NCBI RefSeq assembly: GCF_900106995.1
Contig: NZ_FNOK01000058.1
Location: forward strand, 1-64,000
Direction: 5' to 3'
DNA length: 64,000 nt
Origin: Saccharopolyspora shandongensis
GTDB taxonomy: Bacteria > Actinomycetota > Actinomycetes > Mycobacteriales > Pseudonocardiaceae
In this document: piece by piece, positions 7,952-16,786 of the stretch
Layout of the letters: every line of letters starts with the position of its first letter
Position numbering within the stretch: the first letter of the stretch is position 1
The notes under the pieces: model-generated
Databases searched by the model: none
The model's input: the letters and a program-made list of their open reading frames with translations, nothing else
Told to the model about the DNA's origin: nothing
Translations under genes and position numbers: made by a program

Positions 7952-8404
7952 ATGCCGGTACTGCAGTTCGACCCGTTCCGCGACATCAACCGGTTGGCCA
8001 ACGAGGTGCTCAGCGCGGCCCGTGCGCCGCAGCCCATGCCGATGGATGCCTACCGCCGCGGTGAGGAGTACGTCGTCGAGTTCGACCTACCAGGCATTGA
8101 GGGCGAGTCTCTGGAAATCATCGCCGAGCACAACACACTGACAGTGCGTGCTCAGCGCAGCCCGACCGAGTCCAGTGGTTCGGAAGTCAGCTGGGTGGTC
8201 GCCGAACGCCCCACCGGCACGTTCGCCCGGCAACTGCATCTCGGCGGAGCCCTGGATGTCGACCGCATCCAGGCCGAGTACCGCAACGGGGTGCTGACCC
8301 TGCGGATCCCGGTAGCCGAGCAGGCCAAACCCCGCCGCATCAGCGTCGGCCGAAGCGACGAACCCCGCACGATCGCCGGGCCCACCGAAGACTCCGACGG
8401 CTAA
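7952..8404 (+). CDS. hsp20: Small heat-shock protein, Hsp20/alpha-crystallin family
   Basis: A 150-residue ATP-independent holdase chaperone. The alpha-crystallin domain occupies about residues 25-125, from AYRRGEEYVVEFDLPG through the conserved YRNGVLTLRIP near the C-terminal end, which ends in the usual IP motif. The ATG at 7952 is set by GGAGG at 7941-7945; the longer in-frame extension lacks coding character. The start MPVLQFDPFRDINRL is typical of actinomycete Hsp20. It is divergent from the desaturase, and a truncated homologue of it is found at 5440, as for the desaturase, so the two may belong to one membrane/protein-stress module. Confidence 0.93.
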   Translation: MPVLQFDPFRDINRLANEVLSAARAPQPMPMDAYRRGEEYVVEFDLPGIEGESLEIIAEHNTLTVRAQRSPTESSGSEVSWVVAERPTGTFARQLHLGGALDVDRIQAEYRNGVLTLRIPVAEQAKPRRISVGRSDEPRTIAGPTEDSDG

Positions 8405-8595
8405 GCAGGTCGGCTCTCTTCCAGCGGACCACCGTGCCGGCCCGACTCTGGGACTGAGGATGAGACCCAGGCGTGTACTGGGAGGCGCGAGCCCGCGGAA
8501 CGCTGCCGACCGCGGAGGTCCCAGAAATAAGCCGAGCAGAGAGGGAGGCCCCGGCGGGTGTGGCGCAAACGCGAATAGCCCACAGCGATCCCCCT

Positions 8596-8633
8596 CGACC
8601 GGCAGCCGCACTGAAGCTTGCGGCTACCGGTCG
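8596..8633. terminator. Hairpin downstream of hsp20
   Basis: A 14-bp stem with one mismatch (CGACCGGCAGCCGC against GCGGCTACCGGTCG) surrounds a 10-nt loop. It is the nearest strong hairpin after hsp20, 190 bp downstream. No T-run follows, so the terminator call is tentative. Confidence 0.4.
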
Positions 8634-8753
8634 GCTCTGAAGGGCCCTGCTGGAGCTTTGTAGGGCCGTACGCCCCGTGTCATCCACAGCTCGCTGCGTG
8701 GAGACTCTGCGACGCACAGTCATGGGAAACGCCCGGGCGCTGCCCGCATCCGA

Positions 8754-9089
8754 TCAGCCGGATGCGAGCCGTGCGTCACGTGCGGTAGCGCGCGCACCGG
8801 GCACAGGGAGAACGGGTGGCTGGGAAATCCATGCCTGGCCTTCATTCGACTGCAGCCAACGACATAGCTCCTGGTTGATGATGTCGTCGTACGTCGCGTG
8901 TCAGGGCGCGCGCCGTGACCTGATGCCGAGGCGTCGGCGTAGCGTGTCGGCCGAGATCGGACGTTGGTACAGGGCCCAATGCTCGGCGTCGAGCCGACGC
9001 GCTTCCTCCTGCAGCGGATCACGGTCATCGCCGTGAGACGCATCGGAGGCTGGTGCCTCGCTATCGGTGCTTTTGACCAGGCATCTCGT
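8754..9089 (-). pseudogene. Interrupted gene, possibly from an integrative element
   Basis: One reading frame runs from 9089 down to a TGA at 8754-8756, broken only by an in-frame TGA at 8901-8903 and lacking any start. Before the break it reads EEARRLDAEHWALYQRPISA and TLRRRLGIRSRR. This resembles the winged-helix C-terminal part of DUF2637-type proteins of actinomycete integrative and conjugative elements. After the break it reads YDDIINQELCRWLQSNEG. It is probably a dead relic of such an element. I found no att repeat, integrase or tRNA beside it. The rest of 8405-9367 holds no gene that I can support. Confidence 0.4.
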
Positions 9090-9367
9090 TCACAGCCGTG
9101 CATGGCGCCAGCACTTTATCCGCCGTGTTCTTCATGTCCGTCGACTCACCAAGCTCGTCGAAGAATACGGAGGCACGGCACCGGCGTCGGCTCTGGTGGG
9201 CCTAGGGCAGAAAGGCATTGGTCCGGTTCTGCCGTGTTGCCGCAGTCTGGCGTGGTGAGGACGCCGTGCGATGGCGTGGCCCCGGGGCGTGGCCGATGGG
9301 CGGGGCGTGGATCGCTCGCACGGTGACGAACGGCCGCCGGATCCGAGGTAGCAGTTCGGGGGGTTCG

Positions 9368-11203
9368 ATGATCGGGTCGGATCTCGGCAACGGCTCGCGC
9401 GTCGTCGTGCCGCGCCGGGAGGGGTATGCGCCGCTGCGGGACTACGCGGCGCTGGGCGATGGCCGGACCGTGGCCCTCCTCGCCCGGGACGGCTCGGTGG
9501 ACTGGCTGACGGTGCCGGACCTGGATTCGCCGACGGTCTTCGGCGCAGTGCTCGACGCGCGTCGGGGAGGCCGTTTCGCGCTAGAACCGGAGCTGCCCTA
9601 CCAGGTGAGCCGCCGCTACCTCCCGAGCACGAACGTCGTGGAGACGACGTTCGCCACGGCCGAGGGCGTGGTCCGGGTGACCGATGCCTTGACGCTGCCC
9701 GGAACGGCGTTGACGCCCACCCGGGAACTGGTCCGCAAGGTCGAAGGGTTGTCGGGAGCGGTGCCCATGCGCTGGTGCGTGCAGCCCCGTTTCGGCTACG
9801 GCACCGCGGGCCTGCGCATCAACCAGCGAGCAGGCGTACCGGTGGCGTCGGCAGGCACGGACGCGGTGGCCGTGTGCACGTGGGGTGCGGGCGAGCCGGT
9901 GTGCTCCGGTGCGGAGATCGCAGGTGCCTTCGAGGTCCGGATGGGTTCGCAGGCCGATCTAGCGCTGAGCTTCGCGCATCAGGAGCCGCTGGTGGTGCCC
10001 GCACGTTCGGAGTGCGCGGCGCGGCTGGAGCAGACCGGCCACCAGTGGCGGGCCTGGCTGCGGGATCGCCCCGGCGCCGGGCGCTGGCAGGAAGCCGTGA
10101 CGCGCAGCGCGTTGGCCCTGAAACTGCTGGTGTTCGCCCCGTCGGGGGCAGTGGCCGCCGCTGCGACCTCGTCGCTTCCCGAGGAGATCGGCGGCGGGCG
10201 CAACTGGGATTACCGGTTTTCCTGGCTGCGGGATTCCGCCTTCACCCTGGACGCCTTCCTCGCGCTCGGGTGCCCCGACGAGGCGCAGGCCTACTTCTGG
10301 TGGCTGATGCACGCCACCCAGTTCACCGAGCCGCGCCTGCGCCCGCTGTACCGGCTCGACGGCGGTGTCCGCGCACCCGAGCACGTGCTCGCATTGGCCG
10401 GGTACCGCGGGTCGGCGCCGGTGCGGGTGGGCAATGCCGCAGTCGAGCAGCTGCAGCTGGACACTTACGGCGAACTGCTGCAGACGGCCTGGCTGTACGC
10501 GACGGCCGCCGGCCGGCTCGATGCCGACATCGCGCGGCGGTTGGCGAGGGTGGCCGATTTCGTGTGCGCGAGCTGGCGGCAAGCGGACGCGGGGATCTGG
10601 GAAGTCCGCAGCGCGCCCCAACATTTCACCCAGTCGAAGATGATGTGCTGGATCGCCCTCGACCGCGCGCTGCGCTTGGCCGAACGAGGGCTGCTTTCCC
10701 GCCGGCACGCACGCGCGTGGCGGCGCGAGCAGGATGCGATCGAGGATTTCATCGAAACGCGGTGCCTGAGCGAGGACCGGAGCAGCTACGTGCGCAGCGC
10801 CGGCGCCGAGGAAGTGGACGTCAGCGTCTTGCTCGGCCTGCTGCGCGGTTATGCGGGTCCGCAGCATCCCCGGCTGCACGGCACGATCGAGGCCATCCGC
10901 CGCGACCTGGCACGCGGACCGTTCGTTTACCGCTACGGCGGCGACGACGGTCTGGAGGGGGCCGAGGGGGCGTTCGTGGCCTGCTCGTTCTGGCTGGCCG
11001 AGGCCGTCGCCCGCTGCGGCCACGTCGAAGAGGCCGCGGAGTTGATGGACCAACTGGTCGGGCTGGCCAACGACGTGGGCCTCTACAGCGAGGAGATCGA
11101 CCCGGCCACGGAGGAGTTCCTGGGGAACATGCCGCAGGGCCTGACCCATCTGGCGTTGATCAGCGCGGCTTGTGCGATCACGGAACAGGCGGTGGCGCGG
11201 TGA
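9368..11203 (+). CDS. Glycoside hydrolase family 15 (trehalase/glucoamylase type)
   Basis: This 611-residue cytoplasmic glucosidase has the two-part GH15 layout: an N-terminal beta domain (about 20-230) opening with YAPLRDYAALGDGRTVALL, and an (alpha/alpha)6 barrel. Family motifs are EEIGGGRNWDYRFSWLRD near 275-295 and YSEEIDPATEEFLGNMPQ near the end, which hold the conserved acidic residues. The lack of a signal peptide and the YSEEIDP/LGN.PQ motif fit mycobacterial-type GH15 trehalases better than secreted glucoamylases. The ATG at 9368 is set by a G-run at 9357-9363; the upstream extension is not coding-like. It overlaps the next gene by 4 nt, so the two are coupled. Trehalose is the likeliest substrate, by inference. 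Confidence 0.88.
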   Translation: MIGSDLGNGSRVVVPRREGYAPLRDYAALGDGRTVALLARDGSVDWLTVPDLDSPTVFGAVLDARRGGRFALEPELPYQVSRRYLPSTNVVETTFATAEGVVRVTDALTLPGTALTPTRELVRKVEGLSGAVPMRWCVQPRFGYGTAGLRINQRAGVPVASAGTDAVAVCTWGAGEPVCSGAEIAGAFEVRMGSQADLALSFAHQEPLVVPARSECAARLEQTGHQWRAWLRDRPGAGRWQEAVTRSALALKLLVFAPSGAVAAAATSSLPEEIGGGRNWDYRFSWLRDSAFTLDAFLALGCPDEAQAYFWWLMHATQFTEPRLRPLYRLDGGVRAPEHVLALAGYRGSAPVRVGNAAVEQLQLDTYGELLQTAWLYATAAGRLDADIARRLARVADFVCASWRQADAGIWEVRSAPQHFTQSKMMCWIALDRALRLAERGLLSRRHARAWRREQDAIEDFIETRCLSEDRSSYVRSAGAEEVDVSVLLGLLRGYAGPQHPRLHGTIEAIRRDLARGPFVYRYGGDDGLEGAEGAFVACSFWLAEAVARCGHVEEAAELMDQLVGLANDVGLYSEEIDPATEEFLGNMPQGLTHLALISAACAITEQAVAR

Positions 11204-11682
11204 CGATCTGGGGAGCGCTCGCCGGCGGGTTCATCGGCACCCTGGTGCTGACCACGGCATTGCGCGCGGCGAACGAGTTCAAGCTGACCCGCATCGACAT
11301 CCCCTTCCTGCTCGGCACCTGCCTCACGGTCAACCGCTCGCGCGCGAAAGCCCTCGGCTACCTGGCGCACTTCCTCTTCGGGGAGCTGTTCGCCCTGGGC
11401 TACTACGGGCTGTTCGTCGCGCTGGGAACGAGCAGCTGGTGGTTGGGAGCGTTGTTCGGTCTGGTCCACGGCCTGTTCGCAGGCACCGCGCTGGTGAACC
11501 TCCTGCTGCCGGCGGTGCACCCGCGGATGGGAACCAGCCTGACCAGCGCTCCCCGCACCGCGCTGCTCGAACCGCCGGGGTTCCTCCTGCTCAACTACGG
11601 GGTGGTGACACCGGTGGTCAGCCTCCTGGGGCATGTCCTCTACGGCGCCCTCGTCGGCGGATTCATCTCCTACTCCGGCTGA
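11200..11682 (+). CDS. Small multi-spanning membrane protein
   Basis: This 160-residue protein starts with GTG inside the stop of the GH15 gene (GTGA overlap), so it is translationally coupled to it. About four hydrophobic segments are visible: WGALAGGFIGTLVLTTAL, LGYLAHFLFGELFALGYYGL, a Trp/Gly-rich segment (WWLGALFGLVHGLFAGTALV) and FLLLNYGVVTPVVSLLGHVL. I recognise no named family. The coupling suggests that it serves the same process as the glucosidase, for example envelope or sugar handling, but nothing in its sequence shows a transport motif. Confidence 0.75.
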   Translation: MTIWGALAGGFIGTLVLTTALRAANEFKLTRIDIPFLLGTCLTVNRSRAKALGYLAHFLFGELFALGYYGLFVALGTSSWWLGALFGLVHGLFAGTALVNLLLPAVHPRMGTSLTSAPRTALLEPPGFLLLNYGVVTPVVSLLGHVLYGALVGGFISYSG

Positions 11683-11783
11683 TCTGCTCGCCGCCTCGAC
11701 GAGACAGCGGTGAGGTCTGGTTCCCGGCGGCCCGGCGGGTTAGGGTTCGGCCACGGTACTTAGGACGGCTAACGGGAGTGGCA

Positions 11784-12563
11784 TTGGCGGAGATCACCAG
11801 CACCCAGCACGCGGTCGCGGAACTGACCGCGGACGGCATCGCCACGGTCACCATCCGGAACGCGAAGGTGCTCAACATCGTCGGCACACCCGTCATCGAG
11901 GACGTGACGGCCGCGATCAACGGGCTCGCCGACCGCACCGAGGTCCGGGTGCTGGTGCTGCGGGGGACCGGCGAGCAGGCCTTCATCGGCGGCGCCGACA
12001 TCAACGAGATGTCCACACTGGACCGGGCCGGCGCCGAGAAGTTCATCGACGGGCTGAGCGGCCTGTGCGAGTCGGTGCGCCGGTTCCCGGCCCCGGTGAT
12101 CGCCCGGATGCCCGGCTGGTGCCTCGGCGGCGGCCTCGAGGTGGCGGCCGCCTGCGACCTGCGGATCAGCAGCAGCGACGCCCGCTTCGGGATGCCCGAG
12201 GTCGCGGTCGGCATCCCGTCGGTGATCCACGCCGCGCTGCTGCCGCGGCTGATCGGCACCGGTCGCACCGCCTGGCTGACCCTCACCGGCGATCACATCG
12301 ACGCCGCCACCGCGCTGTCCTGGGGCCTGGTGCACGAGGTGTGCGAGCCGGACGCCCTCGACGCCGCGGTCGAACGCATGGCGCGGAAGTTCGTCGAGTT
12401 CGGTCCGGCCGCGGTGCGCCGGCAGAAGGAACTCCTGCGGTCCTGGGAAGACCTGCCGATCGACCAGGCCGTCGCGAACAGCGTCGCCGAGTTCGGCGCG
12501 GCCTTCGACACCGGCGAACCGCAGCGGTACATGTCGGAGTTCCTGAACCGCAAGCGGTCCTGA
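11784..12563 (+). CDS. Enoyl-CoA hydratase/isomerase family protein
   Basis: A 259-residue crotonase-fold protein that would hydrate 2-enoyl-CoA in beta-oxidation or a related acyl-CoA pathway. The oxyanion-hole and catalytic regions are intact: AFIGGADINEM near 75, GWCLGGGLEVAAACDLR with the first catalytic Glu, and ARFGMPEV with the second. Both hydratase glutamates are therefore retained. GGGAG-type Shine-Dalgarno bases at 11774-11778 favour the TTG at 11784; a GTG at 11778 would overlap that site. It is convergent with the SWIM gene, 5 bp apart. The exact acyl substrate cannot be told. Confidence 0.88.
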   Translation: MAEITSTQHAVAELTADGIATVTIRNAKVLNIVGTPVIEDVTAAINGLADRTEVRVLVLRGTGEQAFIGGADINEMSTLDRAGAEKFIDGLSGLCESVRRFPAPVIARMPGWCLGGGLEVAAACDLRISSSDARFGMPEVAVGIPSVIHAALLPRLIGTGRTAWLTLTGDHIDAATALSWGLVHEVCEPDALDAAVERMARKFVEFGPAAVRRQKELLRSWEDLPIDQAVANSVAEFGAAFDTGEPQRYMSEFLNRKRS

Positions 12564-12568
12564 CCCGG

Positions 12569-13345
12569 TCACGAGCCTTCGGCGAGCGTCCACGCGCGGT
12601 TGCGGGCGTGCTGGCCGGCGGACACGAGCTGCTGCCAGCTTTCCCTGTCGATGCCCCGGATCTCGCCGAGCAGCCGCAGCGCCTCCGGCACCCGGCCGTC
12701 CGGCCGGTGCGGGTGGACCGCGATCGCTGCCAGGTCGCCGCGCGCGGTGAACAACGCTTCCGGGTCGAGCCGGTCGATCGCCGGGCGCTCCGGTTCGGCC
12801 GAGCCGGAGCGCACCGCGCGCAATGCGGCCAGCAGCGGTTCCCGGTCGCGGCCGCGCAGCCTGGTGAGCAGGAACGGGTCGGCGTCCAGTACCGAGGCCA
12901 GCACGTAGTGCACCGCCGCGGCGTGCGCGCACGGCTCGATCTTGCTGGTGCAGCTGCACGTCGAGCCGAGTTCGCCGGTTCGCGGGAACAGCGACAGATC
13001 GACTTCGCGCAGCGTGTCGTCGACGTCCTCCGGCAGCTCGCCCTGCAGCAGGGCGGCGGCGTGCCGGAGCTGACCGGCGAGCGCCTCGACGGCCGTTTCC
13101 CAATCTGCGTCGGAGAAAACCGGCAGCATCAGGACGATGTCGTGCGCCTTGCCGCGCCCGTGCACCTGGGCCCGGATCCGGCCCGGCTCGACGACCAGGT
13201 CCTGCACCGCGCCTTTGCGCGCCAGCGATCTTCCGTGCGGCAGGCGCGGATTGGGGTAGGTGGCGCCGAGCGACTCCAGCGCGCGTCGCCAGCGCCGACC
13301 CCACCACGTCGCACCGAAGGATTCCGTCCGCTGCTTGCCGCTCAT
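12569..13345 (-). CDS. SWIM zinc-finger protein
   Basis: This 258-residue protein carries a SWIM-type zinc finger near residues 130-145, with ligands in CSCTSKIEPCAHAAA (CxC...CxH). SWIM domains are presumed to bind DNA or protein. The N-terminus (FGATWWGRRWRRALESLG) is the usual start of actinomycete proteins encoded next to SNF2 helicases. The gene lies 136 bp downstream of the SNF2 gene on the same strand, which is the known two-gene arrangement. It probably acts together with the helicase on nucleic acid; the process is not established. Confidence 0.85.
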   Translation of the reverse strand: MSGKQRTESFGATWWGRRWRRALESLGATYPNPRLPHGRSLARKGAVQDLVVEPGRIRAQVHGRGKAHDIVLMLPVFSDADWETAVEALAGQLRHAAALLQGELPEDVDDTLREVDLSLFPRTGELGSTCSCTSKIEPCAHAAAVHYVLASVLDADPFLLTRLRGRDREPLLAALRAVRSGSAEPERPAIDRLDPEALFTARGDLAAIAVHPHRPDGRVPEALRLLGEIRGIDRESWQQLVSAGQHARNRAWTLAEGS

Positions 13346-13481
13346 GACTGGTCCGCCTCTCCGCGATTCACAGTGGTGGTTGCGTTCAGCCCGATCTCCC
13401 GTTGCGTGGTTTCTCGTGGCTGGTTTGCGTCACGGTCCCCTGGGGTGCGGTTGAGGAGGACTGAGGTTGACACAGGGCTAC

Positions 13482-16340
13482 TCATGAGTCCTCCGTGGAC
13501 AGTTCGACGATTTCGCGCAGCGCGTCGTCGGTCAGTTCGGCCAGCCACGTCTCGCCGCTGCCGATCACCGCGTCGGCCAGGGCGCGCTTCTGCTCCAGCA
13601 GGTCGGCGATCCGCTCTTCGAGCGTCCCGTGCGCGACCAGCTTGTGGACGTGCACGCGGCGGGACTGGCCGATCCGGTGTGCGCGGTCGGTCGCCTGGTC
13701 CTCCACCGCCGGGTTCCACCACCGGTCGTAGTGCACGACGTGCGTCGCGCGGGTCAGGTTCAGGCCGGTACCGCCCGCCTTCAGGCTGATGATCAGCAGC
13801 GGTGGGGCGGTGTCGTCGTGCTGGAAGGCGTCCACCATCGCCTGCCGCCGCGCCGTCGGGACGCCGCCGTGCAGGAACGGCACCGCGGGCAGGCCCAGCT
13901 CGGCGGCCAGGTGCTCGGCGAGCAGCTCGCCCATCGCCCGGTACTGGGTGAACACCAGCGCCCGGTCGTCGGCCGCCACCACCTCGGCCAGCATCTCGGT
14001 GGCGCGGGTGAGCTTCCCGGAGCGGCCCGGGAGCGGCCCGGTCTCGCCGAGGAAGTGCGCGGGGTGGTTGCAGATCTGCTTGAGCGCCGTCAGCAGCTTG
14101 AGGATGCGCCCGCGCCGCCCGATGCCGGCGCCCAGGCCGTCGTCGAAGGTCTCCCGCACCGTCTTCCGGTACAGCGCGGCCTGCTCCTCGGTCAGCGTGC
14201 AGGTGACCACCGACTCGACCTTCGGCGGCAGGTCGGTCGCGACCTCGGTCTTGAGGCGGCGCAGCAGGAACGGCGCGACGACCGAACGCAGCCGTCGCGC
14301 GGCGTCGGCGTCCTGCCAGCGCTCGACCGGCACCGCGAACCGCTCCTTGAAGCGGGAAGAACCGCCCAGCAGGCCGGGATTCGCGAAGTGCATGATCGAC
14401 CACAACTCGGTGAGCCGGTTCTCGACCGGCGTGCCGGTCAGCGCCACCCGGGCGCCCGCGCGCAGCCGGCGGGCCGCTTGCGCGGTCTGCCCGGCGTGGT
14501 TCTTGATCTGCTGCGCCTCGTCCAGCACCACGACCTCCCAGTCCACTTCGGACAGCAGCGCGGCGTCGGTGCGCAGCAGGGGATAGGTGGTGATCACGAC
14601 GGAGCCGGGGGCGAAGTCCTCGGGCGTGGTGGGTCGCCGCGGGCCGTGGTGGCGCACGACCGGCAGCTTCGGGGCGAAGCGGTTGAGTTCGCGCTGCCAG
14701 TTGTCCACCACCGACGTCGGGCACACCACCAGCTGCGGCCGCGCACCGGCGCGGGCGGCCAGCAGCGTGATGGTCTGCAGCGTCTTGCCGAGCCCCATGT
14801 CGTCGGCGAGCACCGCGCCGAATCCCAGCTCGGCCATGCTCTGCAGCCAGGCCGCGCCGCGCTGCTGGTAGCCGCGCAGCGTCGCGTCGATGCCGACCAG
14901 CCGTGGTTCTCGAGACGGTTCGCCGAGCCGCTCGACCAGCGCCCGCAGCCGCCCACCGGCGGACACCTCGACCTCGCCGAGCTCGGTCGCCCGGCGCCCC
15001 TCGAGAACCGCCGCCAGCGCTTCGGACTCCGACAGCGTGTGCGTTTTTCCAAGCACGGCACGGACGTTCTTCGCCTCGTGCACGTCGACGCGCACCCAGC
15101 GGCCGCGCCAGCGCACCAGCGGGCGGCCCGCCGCGATCAGCTCGTCGAGCTCGTCGGCGGTCAACGCCTGGTCGCCGATGGCGGCCTCCCAGCGGAACCG
15201 GGCCGAATCCGGGGAGTGGAGGCGGGCCCGCAGGCGGCGCACCCCGGTGAGATCGGTCGGCACGTCGACGGCGATGCCCGCGGCGGTCAGCTCGGCCTCG
15301 CCGGTGGCCAGGAACGCCGCCGCCTGCGCGACGTCCAGCAGGGCTTCGGTCGGGCGCTGCTCGGACAGCGCCGCGTCCAGTGGCGGGAAGATGCGGGCGG
15401 CCTCGGCCAGCCCGCGCACCAGCGAATCCTGTGGTGCGCCGATGGAACCGCCCGGCAACCGGAGTGTCGCGGAGCCCGCCGACCAGGCCCGCGCGGCCGG
15501 CACCGACACCGTCCGGTCGCCGGTGGCCTGGAGGTGGAAGCTCAGCGCCCAGGGCGTGCCGTCGTCGGCGGGCACCTCCAGGCGCAGGCGGAGCCGGCCA
15601 CCGAGCGGACCGGCCGGACCCGCCGGAAGCGGCCGGGCCCAGGCCAGGACCTCGGACCTGGCCGGCTCGTCGAGCCGCACTGCAGGATCCGGGCCGGTCA
15701 GCGCGGTGACCCAGCTGCCTCCCCAGGAGCCGTTCCCGGCGATCGCGGTGCTCCGCGCGCACGCGTCCGCGACGGCGTCGCCGAAGGCGGCGAGGAGTTC
15801 CGCAGCGGTCCAGAGCGCGTCGCCGCGGCGCAGCGCGTGCGCGGCCGGGGGCAGGGACTCGGCGAGCGTGGCGAGCCGGTCGTCGTGCGGGTTCGCCAGG
15901 CGCCAGCAGGCGACGTCGTCGCGAACCTCGGGCACGAGGTGTCCGGCGGCGACGTGCTCCAGGGCCAGTTTCGCGGCGACGCTCCAGGCGATCAGCGAGT
16001 CGCCGGGGCGGCGCCAGCCCGGCCACCGGTCCGGGCTCGGCAGCGCCGCCAGCGGCGCGAGCGCGTCGCCGACCGGGATCAGCACGGCGGGTACGTCGGC
16101 TGCCCCGACTCCGCGTCCGGACGGCAGGACGGTCGGCAGTTCCCCTTGTGCACCAAGGGAAAAGCCGAGTTCGGCCGCCGCCTCGGACGGGTCGTCGGTG
16201 CCCCACAGGGCGAGCTGCCCGGCGGATGGTAGCGGTCCGTGCGGCCGGAAGGTCGCCTGCAGTCGCGCCGGGATGCCGGTTCTTCTGGTGCTTGCCGGAG
16301 CGGTAATGGGTGTCCTCCATTCAGGCCGGTCGGCGGGCAC
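13482..16340 (-). CDS. SNF2-family DEAD/DEAH ATPase (helicase-like)
   Basis: The 952-residue protein is a bacterial SNF2 ATPase that probably translocates on duplex DNA. Motif I is DDMGLGKTLQTI, motif II is VVLDEAQQIKNH, motif III is LTGTPVENRLTELW, and the second RecA lobe has LIISLKAGGTGLNLTRA and DRAHRIGQ. The first half (about 1-430) is the helical SNF2-associated region. The GTG at 16340 is set by GGGGGAG a few bases upstream. It is followed by the SWIM gene. Roles in repair, phage defence or transcription restart have been suggested for such proteins, and the sequence alone does not decide between them. Confidence 0.93.
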   Translation of the reverse strand: MPADRPEWRTPITAPASTRRTGIPARLQATFRPHGPLPSAGQLALWGTDDPSEAAAELGFSLGAQGELPTVLPSGRGVGAADVPAVLIPVGDALAPLAALPSPDRWPGWRRPGDSLIAWSVAAKLALEHVAAGHLVPEVRDDVACWRLANPHDDRLATLAESLPPAAHALRRGDALWTAAELLAAFGDAVADACARSTAIAGNGSWGGSWVTALTGPDPAVRLDEPARSEVLAWARPLPAGPAGPLGGRLRLRLEVPADDGTPWALSFHLQATGDRTVSVPAARAWSAGSATLRLPGGSIGAPQDSLVRGLAEAARIFPPLDAALSEQRPTEALLDVAQAAAFLATGEAELTAAGIAVDVPTDLTGVRRLRARLHSPDSARFRWEAAIGDQALTADELDELIAAGRPLVRWRGRWVRVDVHEAKNVRAVLGKTHTLSESEALAAVLEGRRATELGEVEVSAGGRLRALVERLGEPSREPRLVGIDATLRGYQQRGAAWLQSMAELGFGAVLADDMGLGKTLQTITLLAARAGARPQLVVCPTSVVDNWQRELNRFAPKLPVVRHHGPRRPTTPEDFAPGSVVITTYPLLRTDAALLSEVDWEVVVLDEAQQIKNHAGQTAQAARRLRAGARVALTGTPVENRLTELWSIMHFANPGLLGGSSRFKERFAVPVERWQDADAARRLRSVVAPFLLRRLKTEVATDLPPKVESVVTCTLTEEQAALYRKTVRETFDDGLGAGIGRRGRILKLLTALKQICNHPAHFLGETGPLPGRSGKLTRATEMLAEVVAADDRALVFTQYRAMGELLAEHLAAELGLPAVPFLHGGVPTARRQAMVDAFQHDDTAPPLLIISLKAGGTGLNLTRATHVVHYDRWWNPAVEDQATDRAHRIGQSRRVHVHKLVAHGTLEERIADLLEQKRALADAVIGSGETWLAELTDDALREIVELSTEDS

Positions 16341-16434
16341 AGTTCTCCCCCGACCGCGATGCCACGATTTCCCCGCTGCCGAACAACGGTACCCAAGAAT
16401 CGTTGCGCTGCCCAGAAATCCAGCTCAGCGGGCT

Positions 16435-16490
16435 ATTTGACAATTGCCGCGGATTCTGGCCACGAAGCGATTTGACAAATCGCCGCGAAT
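16435..16490. promoter_or_regulatory. Repeated operator-like motif upstream of the SNF2 gene
   Basis: ATTTGACAA followed by GCCGCG occurs at 16435 and again at 16470, 35 bp apart (just over three helical turns). The second copy lies in a near-perfect palindrome, GCGATTTGACAAATCGC (16467-16483), with 8-bp arms. The sites are 95-150 bp upstream of the SNF2 start, where a regulator could act. No SNF2 promoter is clear. Confidence 0.4.
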
Positions 16491-16622
16491 GCCTTCCACG
16501 GCGTAGCTGACCTGCTGTTCCGTCGCCGATGTGGTGTTGGAGAAAGCGAGATACCGGTCGTTTTCTCCAACGCGGTCGCGGGTCTTTCGGGGTGCTGTGC
16601 CGATGCGGAAGCCGAAACCGGG

Positions 16623-16740
16623 CTATCCGAAGAAGTCGAGCAGTGCCGCCGCGGTTTTCCGCGGCTCGTCCTCCGCGATGAAGTGCCCGGCATCGGGCGC
16701 CGCCGTTCATCGCGAAGAACAAGCTCGGCATGGCCCTGGC
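16623..16740 (-). pseudogene. C-terminal remnant of an alpha/beta-hydrolase
   Basis: Reading leftwards, a short frame ends APDAGHFIAEDEPRKTAAAL then LDFFG and TAG at 16623-16625. This is the classic C-terminus of an alpha/beta-hydrolase, including the catalytic His in AGHF. Just upstream the match continues in another frame (PSLFFAMNG), so there is a frameshift, and the rest of the gene is absent. It is a relic. Apart from this and the repeated motif, 16341-16786 contains nothing that I can support. Confidence 0.55.
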
Positions 16741-16786
16741 GAACCTCCACCACCGCCGGAAGCAACGAGCCTGGCCCGCGCTGGGT

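Noticed and set aside
8405..9367. tRNA gene as insertion site of the integrative-element relic
   Set aside because: I looked for acceptor and T-arm sequences (GGTTCRA) and found no convincing cloverleaf here or in other intergenic gaps.
13342..16320. 992-codon frame on the same strand as the SNF2 gene
   Set aside because: It overlaps the SNF2 gene in another frame and is Arg/Ala/Pro-rich with no motifs, while the SNF2 frame has every helicase motif.
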